Shown in pieces: positions 9,854-19,129 of a stretch of DNA of 64,000 bases. Below the pieces are notes generated by a model that saw nothing but the letters and a program-made list of their open reading frames with translations, was not told the origin of the DNA and made no database searches. Within the stretch, counting starts at the first letter, position 1; each line of letters starts with the position of its first letter. The stretch comes from JAHEFT01 sp963700705. GTDB lineage: Bacteria > Pseudomonadota > Gammaproteobacteria > Xanthomonadales > SZUA-36. The position numbers and the translations under genes were made by a program. Location: positions 62,001 to 126,000 of the forward strand of contig CAVOYQ010000012.1 of the NCBI GenBank assembly GCA_963700705.1, read 5' to 3'.

Positions 9854-10647
9854 TTATTCTGATGCTCCCTGTCTGGCTTCGGAATGTACACGCCTGAGAA
9901 ATGCAACGTCGACAAAAGTTGAATTTCCGGCGTCTCCCGCCAGCACCTCAAATCCCTTTTCCGGTTCACCCAACTGGTCAAGAACGACCGCGGCTCCGCT
10001 GAAGTCCTGGTTTCGGGTCGCCCCGTTCACGGTAATCATGGTGATCAGGCCGGCAGCGGTCGCCGATGCGAGGCCGGCTTCGGTGTCCTCGAAAACCAGG
10101 CATTCGGAAGCTTCAAGTCCCAGTTGGTCGAGTGCGTATTCGTAGATATCCGGAGCGGGCTTCTTTTTTACCACGACATCGCCAGCCGCGATCACGTCGA
10201 ACCAGGCCACGCGTTTCCTCTCCCATCGTCTCGCTCAGCAGCGTCGTGGCATTCTCAAACGTCGTGGTACTGGCAATGGCCAGCCTCAATCCGGCCTCCC
10301 GCGCTTCTCTCAGCAAGCGCGCGACACCGGGACGCAGCGGTATCGCCCCCGACTTCAACAATGCCAGGTAATGAGCCGTCTTTTCCCGGTGTAACTGGCG
10401 AATGAACGAATCAAGATCTTCAGGTGGCGACGCAAGAATCCGGCCTGAAAACTCTCGATGAAATATCGATCCGCTCTTTCCCGCCGAACACTTCCAGGAG
10501 GTGGTCGTAAGTCTCAACGTCCCAATTCCAGTCCAGCCCGGCATCACGGAAAGCCAGGTTGAAGGCAACCCGGTGACCATCCCGCTCGTTGTCCGCCAGG
10601 GTTCCGTCCACGTCGAATATCAATGCTTTCAATTCACTTTTCATCAT
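9854..10647 (-). CDS. HAD-superfamily hydrolase, CbbY/beta-phosphoglucomutase-like
   Basis: Three frames join into one HAD subfamily IA protein of about 260 aa. The N-terminus carries the catalytic DVDGT motif (ALIFDVDGTLADNERDGH) with both aspartates; motif II is the threonine/serine in LAIASTTT; the KKPAPDIYEYAL and VFEDTEAGL motifs provide the lysine and acidic residues of motifs III and IV. Frameshifts fall near 10450 and 10210. The TLADNERDGHRVAFN sequence is typical of CbbY-like phosphatases, some of which act as beta-phosphoglucomutases. Adjacent to galM, a role with hexose phosphates is likely but unproven. Confidence 0.85.
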
Positions 10648-10667
10648 CTTAAAAACAAAAACTCCTC

Positions 10668-11414
10668 TTATCGGTCACCTGTCCCTGCCGGATCAAACTG
10701 CCGTTCGTGGAACTGCGCACTGCCGTCCCGGCCCATCAACACCACCGTTGAACAGCGTGTGCCGTATACCGGGGATACGATGAAATAGTGTTTCATCAGT
10801 TGTTCGGGCGCCAGTCTGCTCTTCAGGTCCTCCGGAATTTCGCCGGGGGTCAATGTCTTGTCGGTCAGCAGGTCAAACAGATCGATCAGCCTCCATTTGC
10901 TCATTTTGCAGCAGACTCTGCAGGCGCTCGCGACCGGAATCGAACCTTGGGCCAATCGGTATCCAGCAGGTGGTTGCTCAGATCCGTGGGCACCGTCGGC
11001 AACAACGACAAACTTCATCGTGCCGGTTGGAAACGTACACCATTGAGCCTGGATCGGCGAGCAGCAGGTTGTATCCCCTGTAGGCCGGGCCGGCCGGGGC
11101 CAGGCTTCGTGCATGTTCGAGTGGCGTGCGAGTCTGCAACCAGGTAATCCCGGACCAGGTGCCCGCGTGACTGTTCGAGCGGCGGTTCGGGGGCTGCCGG
11201 TTCGCGGTAATTGGTGATCGCGGCAAAACGCCCCGAGCGCGTGACGCCCAGCCAGGTGCCGCCTGCCTGCAGGTCCCGGCCGGCCAGGATATCCGGGGCA
11301 GTCGTCCCAGAAACCCGCCGGGGCGGATGGCCGCTGGTGGAATTCGTCGCGGTTGGCGGCCACGACCAGTGAGTACCGGGGGTGGGACTGCCAGGCAAAG
11401 AGAATCAGGCACAT
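10668..11414 (-). CDS. NRDE (TANGO2-like) family protein
   Basis: The start MCLILFAW at 11414 and the motif AANRDEF define the NRDE/TANGO2 family. Conserved pieces are spread over three frames: AGRDLQAGGTWLGVTRSGRF in one, AYRGYNLLLAD in another, and the C-terminal YFIVSPVYGTRCSTVVL back in the first. At least three frameshifts fall between 11310 and 10960. The family is cytoplasmic with no settled activity; haem or lipid handling has been proposed for eukaryotic members. It heads the operon with the HAD and galM genes, 20 bases upstream of the HAD start. Confidence 0.85.
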   Translation of the reverse strand: MCLILFAWQSHPRYSLVVAANRDEFHQRPSAPAGFWDDCPGYPGRPGPAGRRHLAGRHALGAFCRDHQLPRTGSPRTAARTVTRAPGPGLPGCRLARHSNMHEAWPRPARPTGDTTCCSPIQAQWCTFPTGTMKFVVVADGAHGSEQPPAGYRLAQGSIPVASACRVCCKMSKWRLIDLFDLLTDKTLTPGEIPEDLKSRLAPEQLMKHYFIVSPVYGTRCSTVVLMGRDGSAQFHERQFDPAGTGDR

Positions 11415-11421
11415 ATCAAGT

Positions 11422-11469
11422 GTGGGAGCGACCCATGGTCGCGATATCGCGGGCATGGCCCGCTCCAAC
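11422..11469. repeat. REP pair, divergent subtype
   Basis: Two inverted units: 11422-11444, opening GTGGGAGCGACCCATGGTCG, and 11447-11469, ending GGCCCGCTCCAAC. Architecture is as in the other REP pairs but the head is GTGG and the stem sequence differs. It separates the MFS gene from the NRDE operon on the same strand and could terminate transcription between them. Confidence 0.8.
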
Positions 11470-11470
11470 A

Positions 11471-12700
11471 TTACAACTCATCTTCGTAGACGTGCGAAGC
11501 GGTCTGGGTTGACGCCAGTGAATCGGCGAAGGGCAGGTGTTCCTCTTCCGGCGGGTTCTTGCGCTGACTGATCCGGTAGAGCGTGTAAGACAAGAGGATC
11601 AAGTGAATACCGGCGGCGAACAGGTAGAGCCCGCCCGGTCCGACCCCGTGCATCAACAACGGCGCCAGGAACGGGCCCACGATGGCGCCGAGCCCGTACA
11701 TCAGCAACAGGCCGCTGGAGATCATGACATATTCTTTCGGGCCGGCGTTGTCGTTGGCGTTGGCCACCGATACGGCATAGATCGGAAACGCGACCGCGCC
11801 CCAGGCAGCGCTCATCAGCATCAGGTGAAAGGTGGAAACCTGCGTGTAGAACAGGAAAATGAAAATACCCACGATCATGCCGACCAGGGCCGCAAACGAA
11901 ATCACCCAGCGCCGGTCGACGCGATCGGACCACAACCCCAGCGGCCATTGGCCCACGGCGCCGCCCAGCACCGCCGCGGTCATGAACCATGCAGACAGGG
12001 ACACATTCGCCGAATATCCGAACACGAACACCGGCGCCAGGGCCCAGAACGAACCGTTGGCCAGTCCTGCGGCCAGGCAGCCCAATGCGCCGGCCGGTGA
12101 AATCTGGAACAGCCGCCGCAGGTTCAGCTTGACCTGTGTTTCCGTGTTGGCCGGGGTCGGCGCCACCGACAACACCACCGGGATGGCCGCCAATGAAACG
12201 ATGGCGGACGCAATTGCGAACAGCGACATCTGCGCAGGATCATAGAGCAGCAACATCTGCTGACCCACGGCAAGCACCGTCAGCGTGATCAGCGTGTAGG
12301 CGGAGAAAACCGCTCCGCGCGTTTCGTTTGTCGACTGCTCGTTGAGCCAGCTTTCGATCACGACATACAGCACCGCGAAACAATAGCCGGTCACGAAGCG
12401 CAACCCCCACCATAGCCACGGCTCCTGCCACAGGCCATGCAGCAGCGGCACCGCCGAGGCCGCCGCGGTCATCGCGGCGAACACCCGGATGTGCCCGACT
12501 TTCCTGAGCAGGACCGAACCCCGCAGGCAGCCCAGCGTAAAGCCGAAGAAATAGGCGCCGCCCATCAAGCCGATGGCCATCGTGGAAAAACCTTCCATGT
12601 TGGCCCGCACCGGCAGCAGGGTGCCCTGCAGCCCTTGCCCGGTGAGCAGAATCGCCACGCCGAGGAGGAGCGGAGAAACGGATAACAATGTGCGTTTCAT
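11471..12700 (-). CDS. MFS transporter, YcaD-like
   Basis: 409 aa with twelve predicted membrane segments and an intact frame. I start at MKRTLLSVSPLL (12700). Characteristic pieces are VRANMEGFSTMAIGLMGGAY in the first loops, RFVTGYCFAVLYVVIESWLN near residue 110 (the conserved ESW of this subgroup), and GLWSDRVDRR between helices 8 and 9. These resemble the YcaD/YfkF-type MFS permeases, whose substrates are largely unknown. It diverges from the second MFS gene at 12806. Confidence 0.8.
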   Translation of the reverse strand: MKRTLLSVSPLLLGVAILLTGQGLQGTLLPVRANMEGFSTMAIGLMGGAYFFGFTLGCLRGSVLLRKVGHIRVFAAMTAAASAVPLLHGLWQEPWLWWGLRFVTGYCFAVLYVVIESWLNEQSTNETRGAVFSAYTLITLTVLAVGQQMLLLYDPAQMSLFAIASAIVSLAAIPVVLSVAPTPANTETQVKLNLRRLFQISPAGALGCLAAGLANGSFWALAPVFVFGYSANVSLSAWFMTAAVLGGAVGQWPLGLWSDRVDRRWVISFAALVGMIVGIFIFLFYTQVSTFHLMLMSAAWGAVAFPIYAVSVANANDNAGPKEYVMISSGLLLMYGLGAIVGPFLAPLLMHGVGPGGLYLFAAGIHLILLSYTLYRISQRKNPPEEEHLPFADSLASTQTASHVYEDEL

Positions 12701-12805
12701 GACCAGACGAAGTTTCCCGGAATCCCCCGAAAGAGAATTCCACAAGATTTTTTTGCTTACATGTACTATAAAGAACACCACGGCTTTTAGACAGGTAAAA
12801 GAACA

Positions 12806-14086
12806 ATGAAAAACCCTGGCTGGTTCCTCTCCGGCAGTGCAAAAACACGATATGCAACGGGCGCCCTGGCCTACTTCGCGCAGGGCATCCCGATGGGCCT
12901 GCTGCACATTGCGCTACCGGCCTGGCTGGCGGTTGAAGGGGTTCCCGCTTCCGGGATCGCCAGTTTCCTTGGCGTCATCATGCTGCCCTGGGCGTTCAAG
13001 CTGCTGGTAGGGCCTTTGATGGACCACTTCGAATTCCTGCCGATGGGCAAGCGGCGGCCCTGGGTTCTCGGCGCGCAATTCGGCATGGTCGTCAGCCTGC
13101 TCGCGCTGATGTGGCTTGACGACCCGGTGGCCCAAATCGGCCTTCTGACCGCAATCGGATTCGCGATCAATGCCTTTACCGCCACGCAGGATGTGGCGGT
13201 TGACGGCATGTCCATCGACCTGGTTCCCGTCGAGGAAGAAGGGCGCCTGAATGCCTTCATGAGCTTTGGCAAATCCATCGGCTGGGCCATTACCTCTTCC
13301 GTGACCGGGACGATGCTGGTCCTGTTCGGGATGAAAGCGACCGCGCTGGTCTGCGCCATCGGCGCGGCAGCCATCTTTGTTTACCTGGTCATGGTTCGCG
13401 AACGCCACAGCGAGCGCCTGCTGCCCTGGTCGGCAGGTGAGGCTTCGCCGAAGAACGAACCCCCTCCCGCGTTCCGAAAAGTATTCTCCGATCTGAACCA
13501 TATCCTGTGGACCCGGGCCAGCCTGATCATCATGCTGATCATGGTATTCGACGGCATGGTGGCCGGGTACGGACGCGCGATGATGCCGATCGCCGCGATC
13601 CAGGTTTTTGGATTTACCACGCCCCAGTGGTCCGATCTCAATGCCGTCATGGGACTGACCGGCGCCGTGGTCGCCCTGGCCCTGGGGCCGATTATCGATA
13701 AATTCGGCGCCAAGTCCGTCATGGGCCTGACCATGTTCCTGACCGGTATCCATGCCTTCACGCTGGCCGGAACCCAGGAGTTATGGGCCAACAGCACCTA
13801 TGTCCTGGTCATGATGTCGGCCTGGGTCCTGCTGCTGCCGGTGATCATGGTCTGTGCGCTGGCGCTGGCGATGAGTATCTGTTCGCCCGGCGAGTCAGCC
13901 ACCCAGTTTGCGATTTACATGTCGGTGTCCAACCTGGGCGCCACCGCCGGCTCATTTTTCTACGGCTCGGTCGCCGGCATCACCAGTTGGTCGCAGAACT
14001 ATGCGCTGATGGGTTTCCTGGTGTTCCTGTTGCTCCTGGCCATCCTGATGTTCCGGTCCCACGGGCATCCGGAGGAATTACTGTAG
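12806..14086 (+). CDS. MFS permease of the PAT/AmpG-like type
   Basis: 426 aa, about twelve membrane helices, intact. The opening YFAQGIPMGLLHIALPAWL, the DHFEFLPMGKRRPWVL loop and TATQDVAVDGMSIDLVP resemble the peptide-acetyl-CoA transporter family to which AmpG (muropeptide permease) belongs. Divergent regulation with the 11471-12700 gene is possible across a 105-base gap. The stop TAG at 14084-14086 is contributed by the following REP. I would not call it AmpG itself; a muropeptide or other solute is possible. Confidence 0.75.
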   Translation: MKNPGWFLSGSAKTRYATGALAYFAQGIPMGLLHIALPAWLAVEGVPASGIASFLGVIMLPWAFKLLVGPLMDHFEFLPMGKRRPWVLGAQFGMVVSLLALMWLDDPVAQIGLLTAIGFAINAFTATQDVAVDGMSIDLVPVEEEGRLNAFMSFGKSIGWAITSSVTGTMLVLFGMKATALVCAIGAAAIFVYLVMVRERHSERLLPWSAGEASPKNEPPPAFRKVFSDLNHILWTRASLIIMLIMVFDGMVAGYGRAMMPIAAIQVFGFTTPQWSDLNAVMGLTGAVVALALGPIIDKFGAKSVMGLTMFLTGIHAFTLAGTQELWANSTYVLVMMSAWVLLLPVIMVCALALAMSICSPGESATQFAIYMSVSNLGATAGSFFYGSVAGITSWSQNYALMGFLVFLLLLAILMFRSHGHPEELL

Positions 14087-14174
14087 GAGCGGATTCATCC
14101 GCGATTGTCTTTATCGGATACGATTCGCGAATGAATTCGCTCTTACAATCAATCGCGGATGAATCCGCTCCTAC
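14083..14174. repeat. REP triplet
   Basis: Three units: 14083-14104 (GTAGGAGCGGATTCATCCGC), 14125-14146 (ending GAATTCGCTCTTAC, inverted) and 14153-14174 (ending GAATCCGCTCCTAC, inverted). It lies between convergent genes, and its outer GTAG ends supply the stop codons of both: TAG at 14084-14086 on the plus strand and at 14171-14173 on the minus strand. Confidence 0.9.
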
Positions 14175-15061
14175 GCCTGGCCCAGAGCGTAGCCGAACAG
14201 GTTGATGGTCCTGCTCCAGGCCAGTTTCGCCGCCTTGGCGTCGTACCGGGCCGCGCTGGTGTCGTTGTGAAAGCCGTGGCTGGTGCCGGGATACATGTTC
14301 AGGCTGTAGGCCACCAACTGTTCGTCCAGCAGCGCGCGGAAAGCAGGAATGGACTCGTTGATACGCTTGTCCTCCCCGGCATAGTGCATCATTAGCGGAG
14401 CGGTCACTTTGGCCACGTCTTCGGCTCCCAGCGCCTGGCCGTAAAAGCAGACCGCCGCCTCGACCGCGGACTCCCTGGCCGCACACAACAGGGACACGCC
14501 ACCGCCGTAACAGAAGCCCACGGTTCCGACCCGGCCGTTGCAATCCTCGCGCGCAGCCAGGTAAGGCACGCCGGCAATGACGTCGTCGGTGATGCGCGCG
14601 CGGTCCGAGTTTCCAAACAGGTCCCGGGCTGCTTCCTGGTCTTCCGGCGCCCCCCCGGCGAAGGTCAGGCCATCCGGAGCCAGCGCAACGTATCCGGCCA
14701 GCGCCGCACGCCGCGCCACGTCTTCTATATGCGCGTTCAATCCCCGGTTTTCATGGATCACCAGGATTCCCGGCAGCGGATCATCCTGCCCGGCAGGGCG
14801 GGCGAAGTATGCCCTGACACCGCCGCCGGTTCCCGGGTATTCGACATAACCCGTCACCAGCCGCTGGTCGTGTTCATCGACCTGCTGGCCCCAGGCGTAA
14901 TTGGGTTCCAGCAAGGGCAGTAGCGCGCTTGCCGCAGCGGCGCTGCCAGCGATTCCGGCCAGTTTTTTCAAAAAGGATCGCCGGGGCAAATCGCCGTGGA
15001 TGTACTCGTTGTACAACTCGACGGCGTCGCGATTGATTTCATTCCTGTTCATGTCCTGCAT
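14171..15061 (-). CDS. dienelactone hydrolase family protein with Tat signal
   Basis: 296 aa. The N-terminal region contains RRSFLKKLAG, a twin-arginine signal, followed by a hydrophobic alanine stretch, so export in a folded state is expected. The hydrolase domain has the nucleophile cysteine in GFCYGGG near residue 175 and the catalytic histidine in HGFHND near residue 262; the acid is probably the aspartate of AGEDKRI. These form the Cys-Asp-His triad of DLH-type alpha/beta hydrolases. Substrate unknown. It is divergent from the fasciclin gene and shares with it the repeat-rich region 15113-15240. Confidence 0.9.
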   Translation of the reverse strand: MQDMNRNEINRDAVELYNEYIHGDLPRRSFLKKLAGIAGSAAAASALLPLLEPNYAWGQQVDEHDQRLVTGYVEYPGTGGGVRAYFARPAGQDDPLPGILVIHENRGLNAHIEDVARRAALAGYVALAPDGLTFAGGAPEDQEAARDLFGNSDRARITDDVIAGVPYLAAREDCNGRVGTVGFCYGGGVSLLCAARESAVEAAVCFYGQALGAEDVAKVTAPLMMHYAGEDKRINESIPAFRALLDEQLVAYSLNMYPGTSHGFHNDTSAARYDAKAAKLAWSRTINLFGYALGQA

Positions 15062-15112
15062 TGTAGCGTGTCCGGAATTTTTGGCCAGCGTTGCCCTTTG
15101 ATGAGCATATTT

Positions 15113-15240
15113 CTATACAAATTCTATACATTACTTGATTTTTGATTTTTATTACTATACATTACTTATACGTAACGCGATGGAACGGCAGATTACGGGT
15201 TATATTTTAATGCAATACCTATACATTACCGTTACTTAAC
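15113..15240. promoter_or_regulatory. array of 11-bp direct repeats, possible CarH/LitR-type operator
   Basis: An AT-rich intergenic region between divergent genes. CTATACATTAC occurs exactly at 15124, 15155 and 15219. Each copy has a degenerate neighbour exactly 11 bases away: CTATACAAATT at 15113, TTATACGTAAC at 15166, CGTTACTTAAC at 15230. The three pairs are about 31 and 64 bases apart, near whole helical turns. From memory, operators of the B12-dependent light-responsive MerR-family regulators CarH/LitR consist of 11-bp direct repeats with a TACA core; the repeats here fit that. No such regulator gene is in the window. Confidence 0.55.
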
Positions 15241-15255
15241 TACCAGGAGAAAACG

Positions 15256-15813
15256 ATGTTCAGAAATATTTTCATGATTGCTTTGATTGCCATGCTGACG
15301 GTGTCCGCACCCCTGATGGCCAAGGAAAAAACGATTGGCGGTAAGCCGGGCAACGCCACCATCGCTGCTATCGTTGACGGCGCAGCCAACGCTGACGAGC
15401 CGGAATTCACGATTTTACTGTCGTTACTCGAGGCCACCGGGCTGGATAACGTCCTCAACGGGCCGGGACCTTTCACGGTGTTCGCACCGACCGATGCGGC
15501 TTTCGCACCCATTCTCGAGTTGCTGGCAACCCTGCCAGAGCCGCTGACCGAGGCACAGCTGACCAACGTGTTGCTGTATCACGTGACGGACGGCCGCCGC
15601 TTCTCGAACAGCGTGGTTAACAAGAACAACCCGAAAGCCATCGAGATGTTGAATGGCGGTGTTGTGATCAGCACGCCTGAACTTATGCTGATTGACACGA
15701 GCGATCTGAACGATGGCCTGGAAGCGACCATCGTCGGACCGAACCTGAAAGCCAGCAATGGTGTCATCCACATCATTGACGAAGTACTGGTGCCCTCCAA
15801 CCTGCTCGACTGA
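15256..15813 (+). CDS. secreted fasciclin (FAS1) domain protein
   Basis: 185 aa. Signal peptide MFRNIFMIALIAMLTVSAP is followed by one FAS1 domain: LLEATGLDNVLNGPGPFTVF then APTDAAF (H1 box-like) and the C-terminal NGVIHIIDEVLVP (H2 box). An AGGAGA ribosome site precedes the ATG. FAS1 domains mediate adhesion or matrix contacts; in bacteria small secreted FAS1 proteins are common and some belong to light or singlet-oxygen regulons. The adjacent direct-repeat array suggests tight regulation. A strong terminator follows. Confidence 0.9.
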   Translation: MFRNIFMIALIAMLTVSAPLMAKEKTIGGKPGNATIAAIVDGAANADEPEFTILLSLLEATGLDNVLNGPGPFTVFAPTDAAFAPILELLATLPEPLTEAQLTNVLLYHVTDGRRFSNSVVNKNNPKAIEMLNGGVVISTPELMLIDTSDLNDGLEATIVGPNLKASNGVIHIIDEVLVPSNLLD

Positions 15814-15829
15814 TCAGCGGGTTGAACAG

Positions 15830-15865
15830 AAGCGGGCGCAGATCAATGCTGCGCCCGCTTTTTTA
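15830..15865 (+). terminator. rho-independent terminator after the fasciclin gene
   Basis: The stem AAGCGGGCGCAG pairs with CTGCGCCCGCTT around a short loop (ATCAATG) and is followed by a T run. It begins about 17 bases after the fasciclin stop. Confidence 0.9.
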
Positions 15866-15923
15866 TTTCCGTAGATTCAGGAATTCAGTATCCTGCTTAC
15901 CTCCCCAAGCCGGATATTACGAA

Positions 15924-18900
15924 ATGCGACGACCCTTATTGACTCCCTTAGTCCATTTATCACTGCTGTTTCTTGCCTTCAGCGCAAGCCTTGCCATCCC
16001 CTGCTGCCACGTTTGCGCAGTCGGCAACTACCGAAAAACTCGAAGGCCTCGAATGGCGCATGATCGGCCCGTACCGCGGCGGCCGCGTGACGACGGTGAC
16101 CGGTGTGCCGGGTGAACCGAATCTTTATTACATGGGCGCAACCGGCGGCGGGGTCTGGAAAACCGAAAATGCCGGCAGGACCTGGGAAAACCTGTCGGAC
16201 GAGGACTTCAAGGTCGGCACCATCGGCGCCGTGGCGGTGGCCAACTCGGATCACAACGTGATTTATGTCGGCACCGGTGAAGCGCCGATCCGCGGCGTGA
16301 CGACCAGCCATGGCGACGGCGTCTGGAAGTCGACCGATGCGGGTAAATCCTGGAAGCACATCGGGCTGGAGAAAAGCGGACAGATATCCGCGATAGAGAT
16401 CAACCCGAACGATCCCGACATCGCCTTTGTCGCGGTGCAGGGCCAGATCTGGGGCCCCAACGAGGAGCGCGGCGTGTTCCGGACCACCGACGGCGGAAAA
16501 ACCTGGCAGCACGTGCTGAAAGTCAGCGCCAACACCGGCGCGACCGATCTTTCCATGGACCCGACCAATTCGCGCGTGCTGTACGCCGCGATGTGGAACC
16601 ATGGCCGCAAGCCCTGGTTCATCCATTCCGGCGGCACCGACGGCGGTATTTACAAGTCCACCGATGGCGGCGACAGCTGGGACAAGCTGGAAGGCGGGCT
16701 GCCGGAAATGATCGGCAAGATCGGCGTGGACGTCTCCGCCAGCAACCCGGACCGGGTCTACGCGATCATCGAGGCGGAGCCTGAAAAAGGCGGCCTGTGG
16801 CGCAGTGACGACGCCGGGAAAACCTGGAAACTGATCAACGGCCACCGGGTACTGCACAGCCGGGCCTGGTATTACGTCCACATCACGGCCGACCCGGTGG
16901 ACCCGGACACGGTTTACGTGATGAACGTGCCGATGTTGAAATCGATCGACGCCGGCAAAACCTGGGAAGTGATCAAGGCGCCTCATGGCGACCATCACGA
17001 CCTTTGGATCAACCCGGCCGACAACCGCAACATGGTCAATGCGAATGACGGCGGCGCAACGGTCACGTTTCGACGGCGGAAAAACCTGGTCCAGCCTGAT
17101 GAACCAGCCCACGGCCCAGTTCTACCGGGTGACCACCGACAACCAGGTGCCGTTCCTGATTTACGGCGGCCAGCAGGATAACTCCACGGTCGCCATCGCC
17201 AGCCGCAGCCTGTACGGCGGAATCGGCGTGGCGGATTTCTTTGACGCCGGCGGCGGTGAAAGCGCGCACATTGCGCTGGACCCGGACGATCCGCGGCTGA
17301 TTTACGCCACCACCATCAACGGCACGCTGACCGAGTACGACCATGCCACGCAACTGGAGCGCGCGATCATCCCCTACCCGGAAGTGGTCTGGGGCAAGGA
17401 TTCGCGTGACCTGAAGTACCGCACTAACTGGAACGCGCCGGTGGCCCTGTCGCCGCATGATCCATCCGTGATTTATTACGGCACCCAGTTGGTATTGCGC
17501 AGCACCGACCGTGGCGCCACCTGGGCCGAGATCAGCCCGGACCTGACCCGTAACGACCCGGACAAGCAGGGCCGCAACGGTGGCCCGCTGACCCCGGAGA
17601 ACGTCGGCGCCGAGTTCTACAACACGATTTTCTACATCGTCGAATCGCCGCACGAAAAAGGCGTTATCTGGGTCGGCAGTGACGATGGACTGGTCCACCT
17701 GAGCCGCGACAACGGCGCCAGCTGGGACGACGTTTCGCCGCCGCACGAGGGCGAGGCGATGATCAATTCGATCGAAATCAGCCCGCACGATGCCGGCACG
17801 GCCTACCTCGCGGTCACCGGCTTCAAGCTGAACGACTTCAGGCCGTACATTTACAAAACGACCGACTACGGCAAGCGCTGGAAACGCATCGACAAAGGCC
17901 TGCCGCAGGACACCTTCGTGCGGGTCGTGCGTGAAGACCCCGCGCGTAAAGGGTTGCTGTATGCCGGCACCGAGGCCGGGATGTTTGTCTCCTTCGACGA
18001 CGGCGCAAACTGGCAGACGTTAGAGCTGAACCTGCCGCCGGTTCCGATCACCGACCTGGCCATCCGCCAGGACAACCTGGTGGCGGCAACCCAGGGGCGC
18101 GGTTTCTGGACGCTGGACGACCTGTTCATGGTCCGCACCGCCGCCCAAAACCTTGGCGACAAACCGTTGCAAATCTTTACCGCTGAAAAAACGGTGAACC
18201 TGGTCAGACGCGGCTGGCGGTCCGAGGACTTTGAAGCCGAAAACCCCGACAGCGGCGTTGCCCTCTACTACTACCTGGAAAAAGACCAGGAAGACCCGCT
18301 GACGATTGAAATCCTCGACGCTGACGGCAAGTCGGTCCGCGTGTACTCCAGCGAGGAAGGCGACTTTGAACGCTGCCTGAAGCACAACGAAGACCCCAGG
18401 TCGCCGTTTGAGCCGGAATACCCGTCGGCCGACGCCGGGCTGAACAAGTGGACCTGGGACACCCGGCGGGAAGGCTTCCCCTGCGTGGAAGACATCACGC
18501 TGTTTGCCGGACTCGAAGGCGCCCATGTACCACCGGGGCAGTACACGGCCCGTATAAAGGCGGGAGCAGATTCGCAGGAAGTGTCGTTCATGCTGGAGAT
18601 GGACCCTCGCTTCACCGCCACCCCGGCACAGATCGAGGTGTGGGCGGCCCGAATGGATGAAACATCAAACCTGCTCGAGAGCGTGCTGACCGGCCTTGGA
18701 GATTTGCGTAAATCACGCGCGGAAATCGCGGCACTGATGGCGGATTACCCGCAGGACGCCAGTCTCCAGGCAACCGGTCAGAAAGCACTCGACGCGATCG
18801 ACGCCTGGGACCACCAGGTCATCCAGCCCCTGCATGAAACCGTGGAGGACGAGGACGCCTGGGAAACCATGCTGGCCGGCCAGGTCCGGTTCCTGCTCGA

Positions 18901-19075
18901 CGTCATCGACGACACCGGCGCGCCGGTCGCCGAGGGCACCTTGTTGCGCCTGACCGACCTGAAATCCGACTGGGCTGCACTTGAAGCACAAAAGGACAAA
19001 ATCCAGTCGGACTTCATTGACCCGATCAACGCCTGGGCTCGCGACCAGGGCGTCCCCCACGTGCGCGGAGAATGA
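15924..19075 (+). CDS. large Asp-box (BNR/VPS10-like) beta-propeller protein
   Basis: About 1050 aa once frameshifts near 16000 and at about 17067 (an extra T before CGACGGCGG) are bridged. A signal peptide (MRRPLLTPLVHLSLLFLAFS) precedes at least ten Asp-box repeats of the SxDxGxxW type, such as STDAGKSW, TTDGGKTW, STDGGDSW, SIDAGKTW, STDRGATW and SRDNGASW, which build the blades of sialidase/sortilin-like propellers. The C-terminal 200 residues are helical. These proteins are often annotated as glycosyl hydrolases or VPS10 proteins, but no catalytic residues can be assigned. It is probably periplasmic or secreted. Confidence 0.85.
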
Positions 19076-19093
19076 TGGCGTAAAGAGAAACTT

Positions 19094-19116
19094 GTGGGAG
19101 CCGGCCTTGCCGGCGA
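19094..19116. repeat. single REP unit
   Basis: A lone palindrome opening GTGGGAGCCGGCCTTGCCGG, with the same architecture as the other units but a GC-rich stem. It lies between convergent genes (propeller protein and sortase). Confidence 0.7.
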
Positions 19117-19129
19117 TCAAACCAAAGGG

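Noticed and set aside
12914..13753. Antisense open frame in the MFS gene at 12806
   Set aside because: The opposite strand has clear MFS helices; the antisense product is arginine/glycine-rich noise.
15979..17112. Long antisense open frame inside the propeller gene
   Set aside because: It mirrors the high-GC coding strand, shows no domain pattern and lacks a ribosome site.
15924..19075. Sialidase or other named glycoside hydrolase
   Set aside because: Asp-boxes alone are structural; no catalytic arginine triad or Tyr/Glu pair could be assigned.
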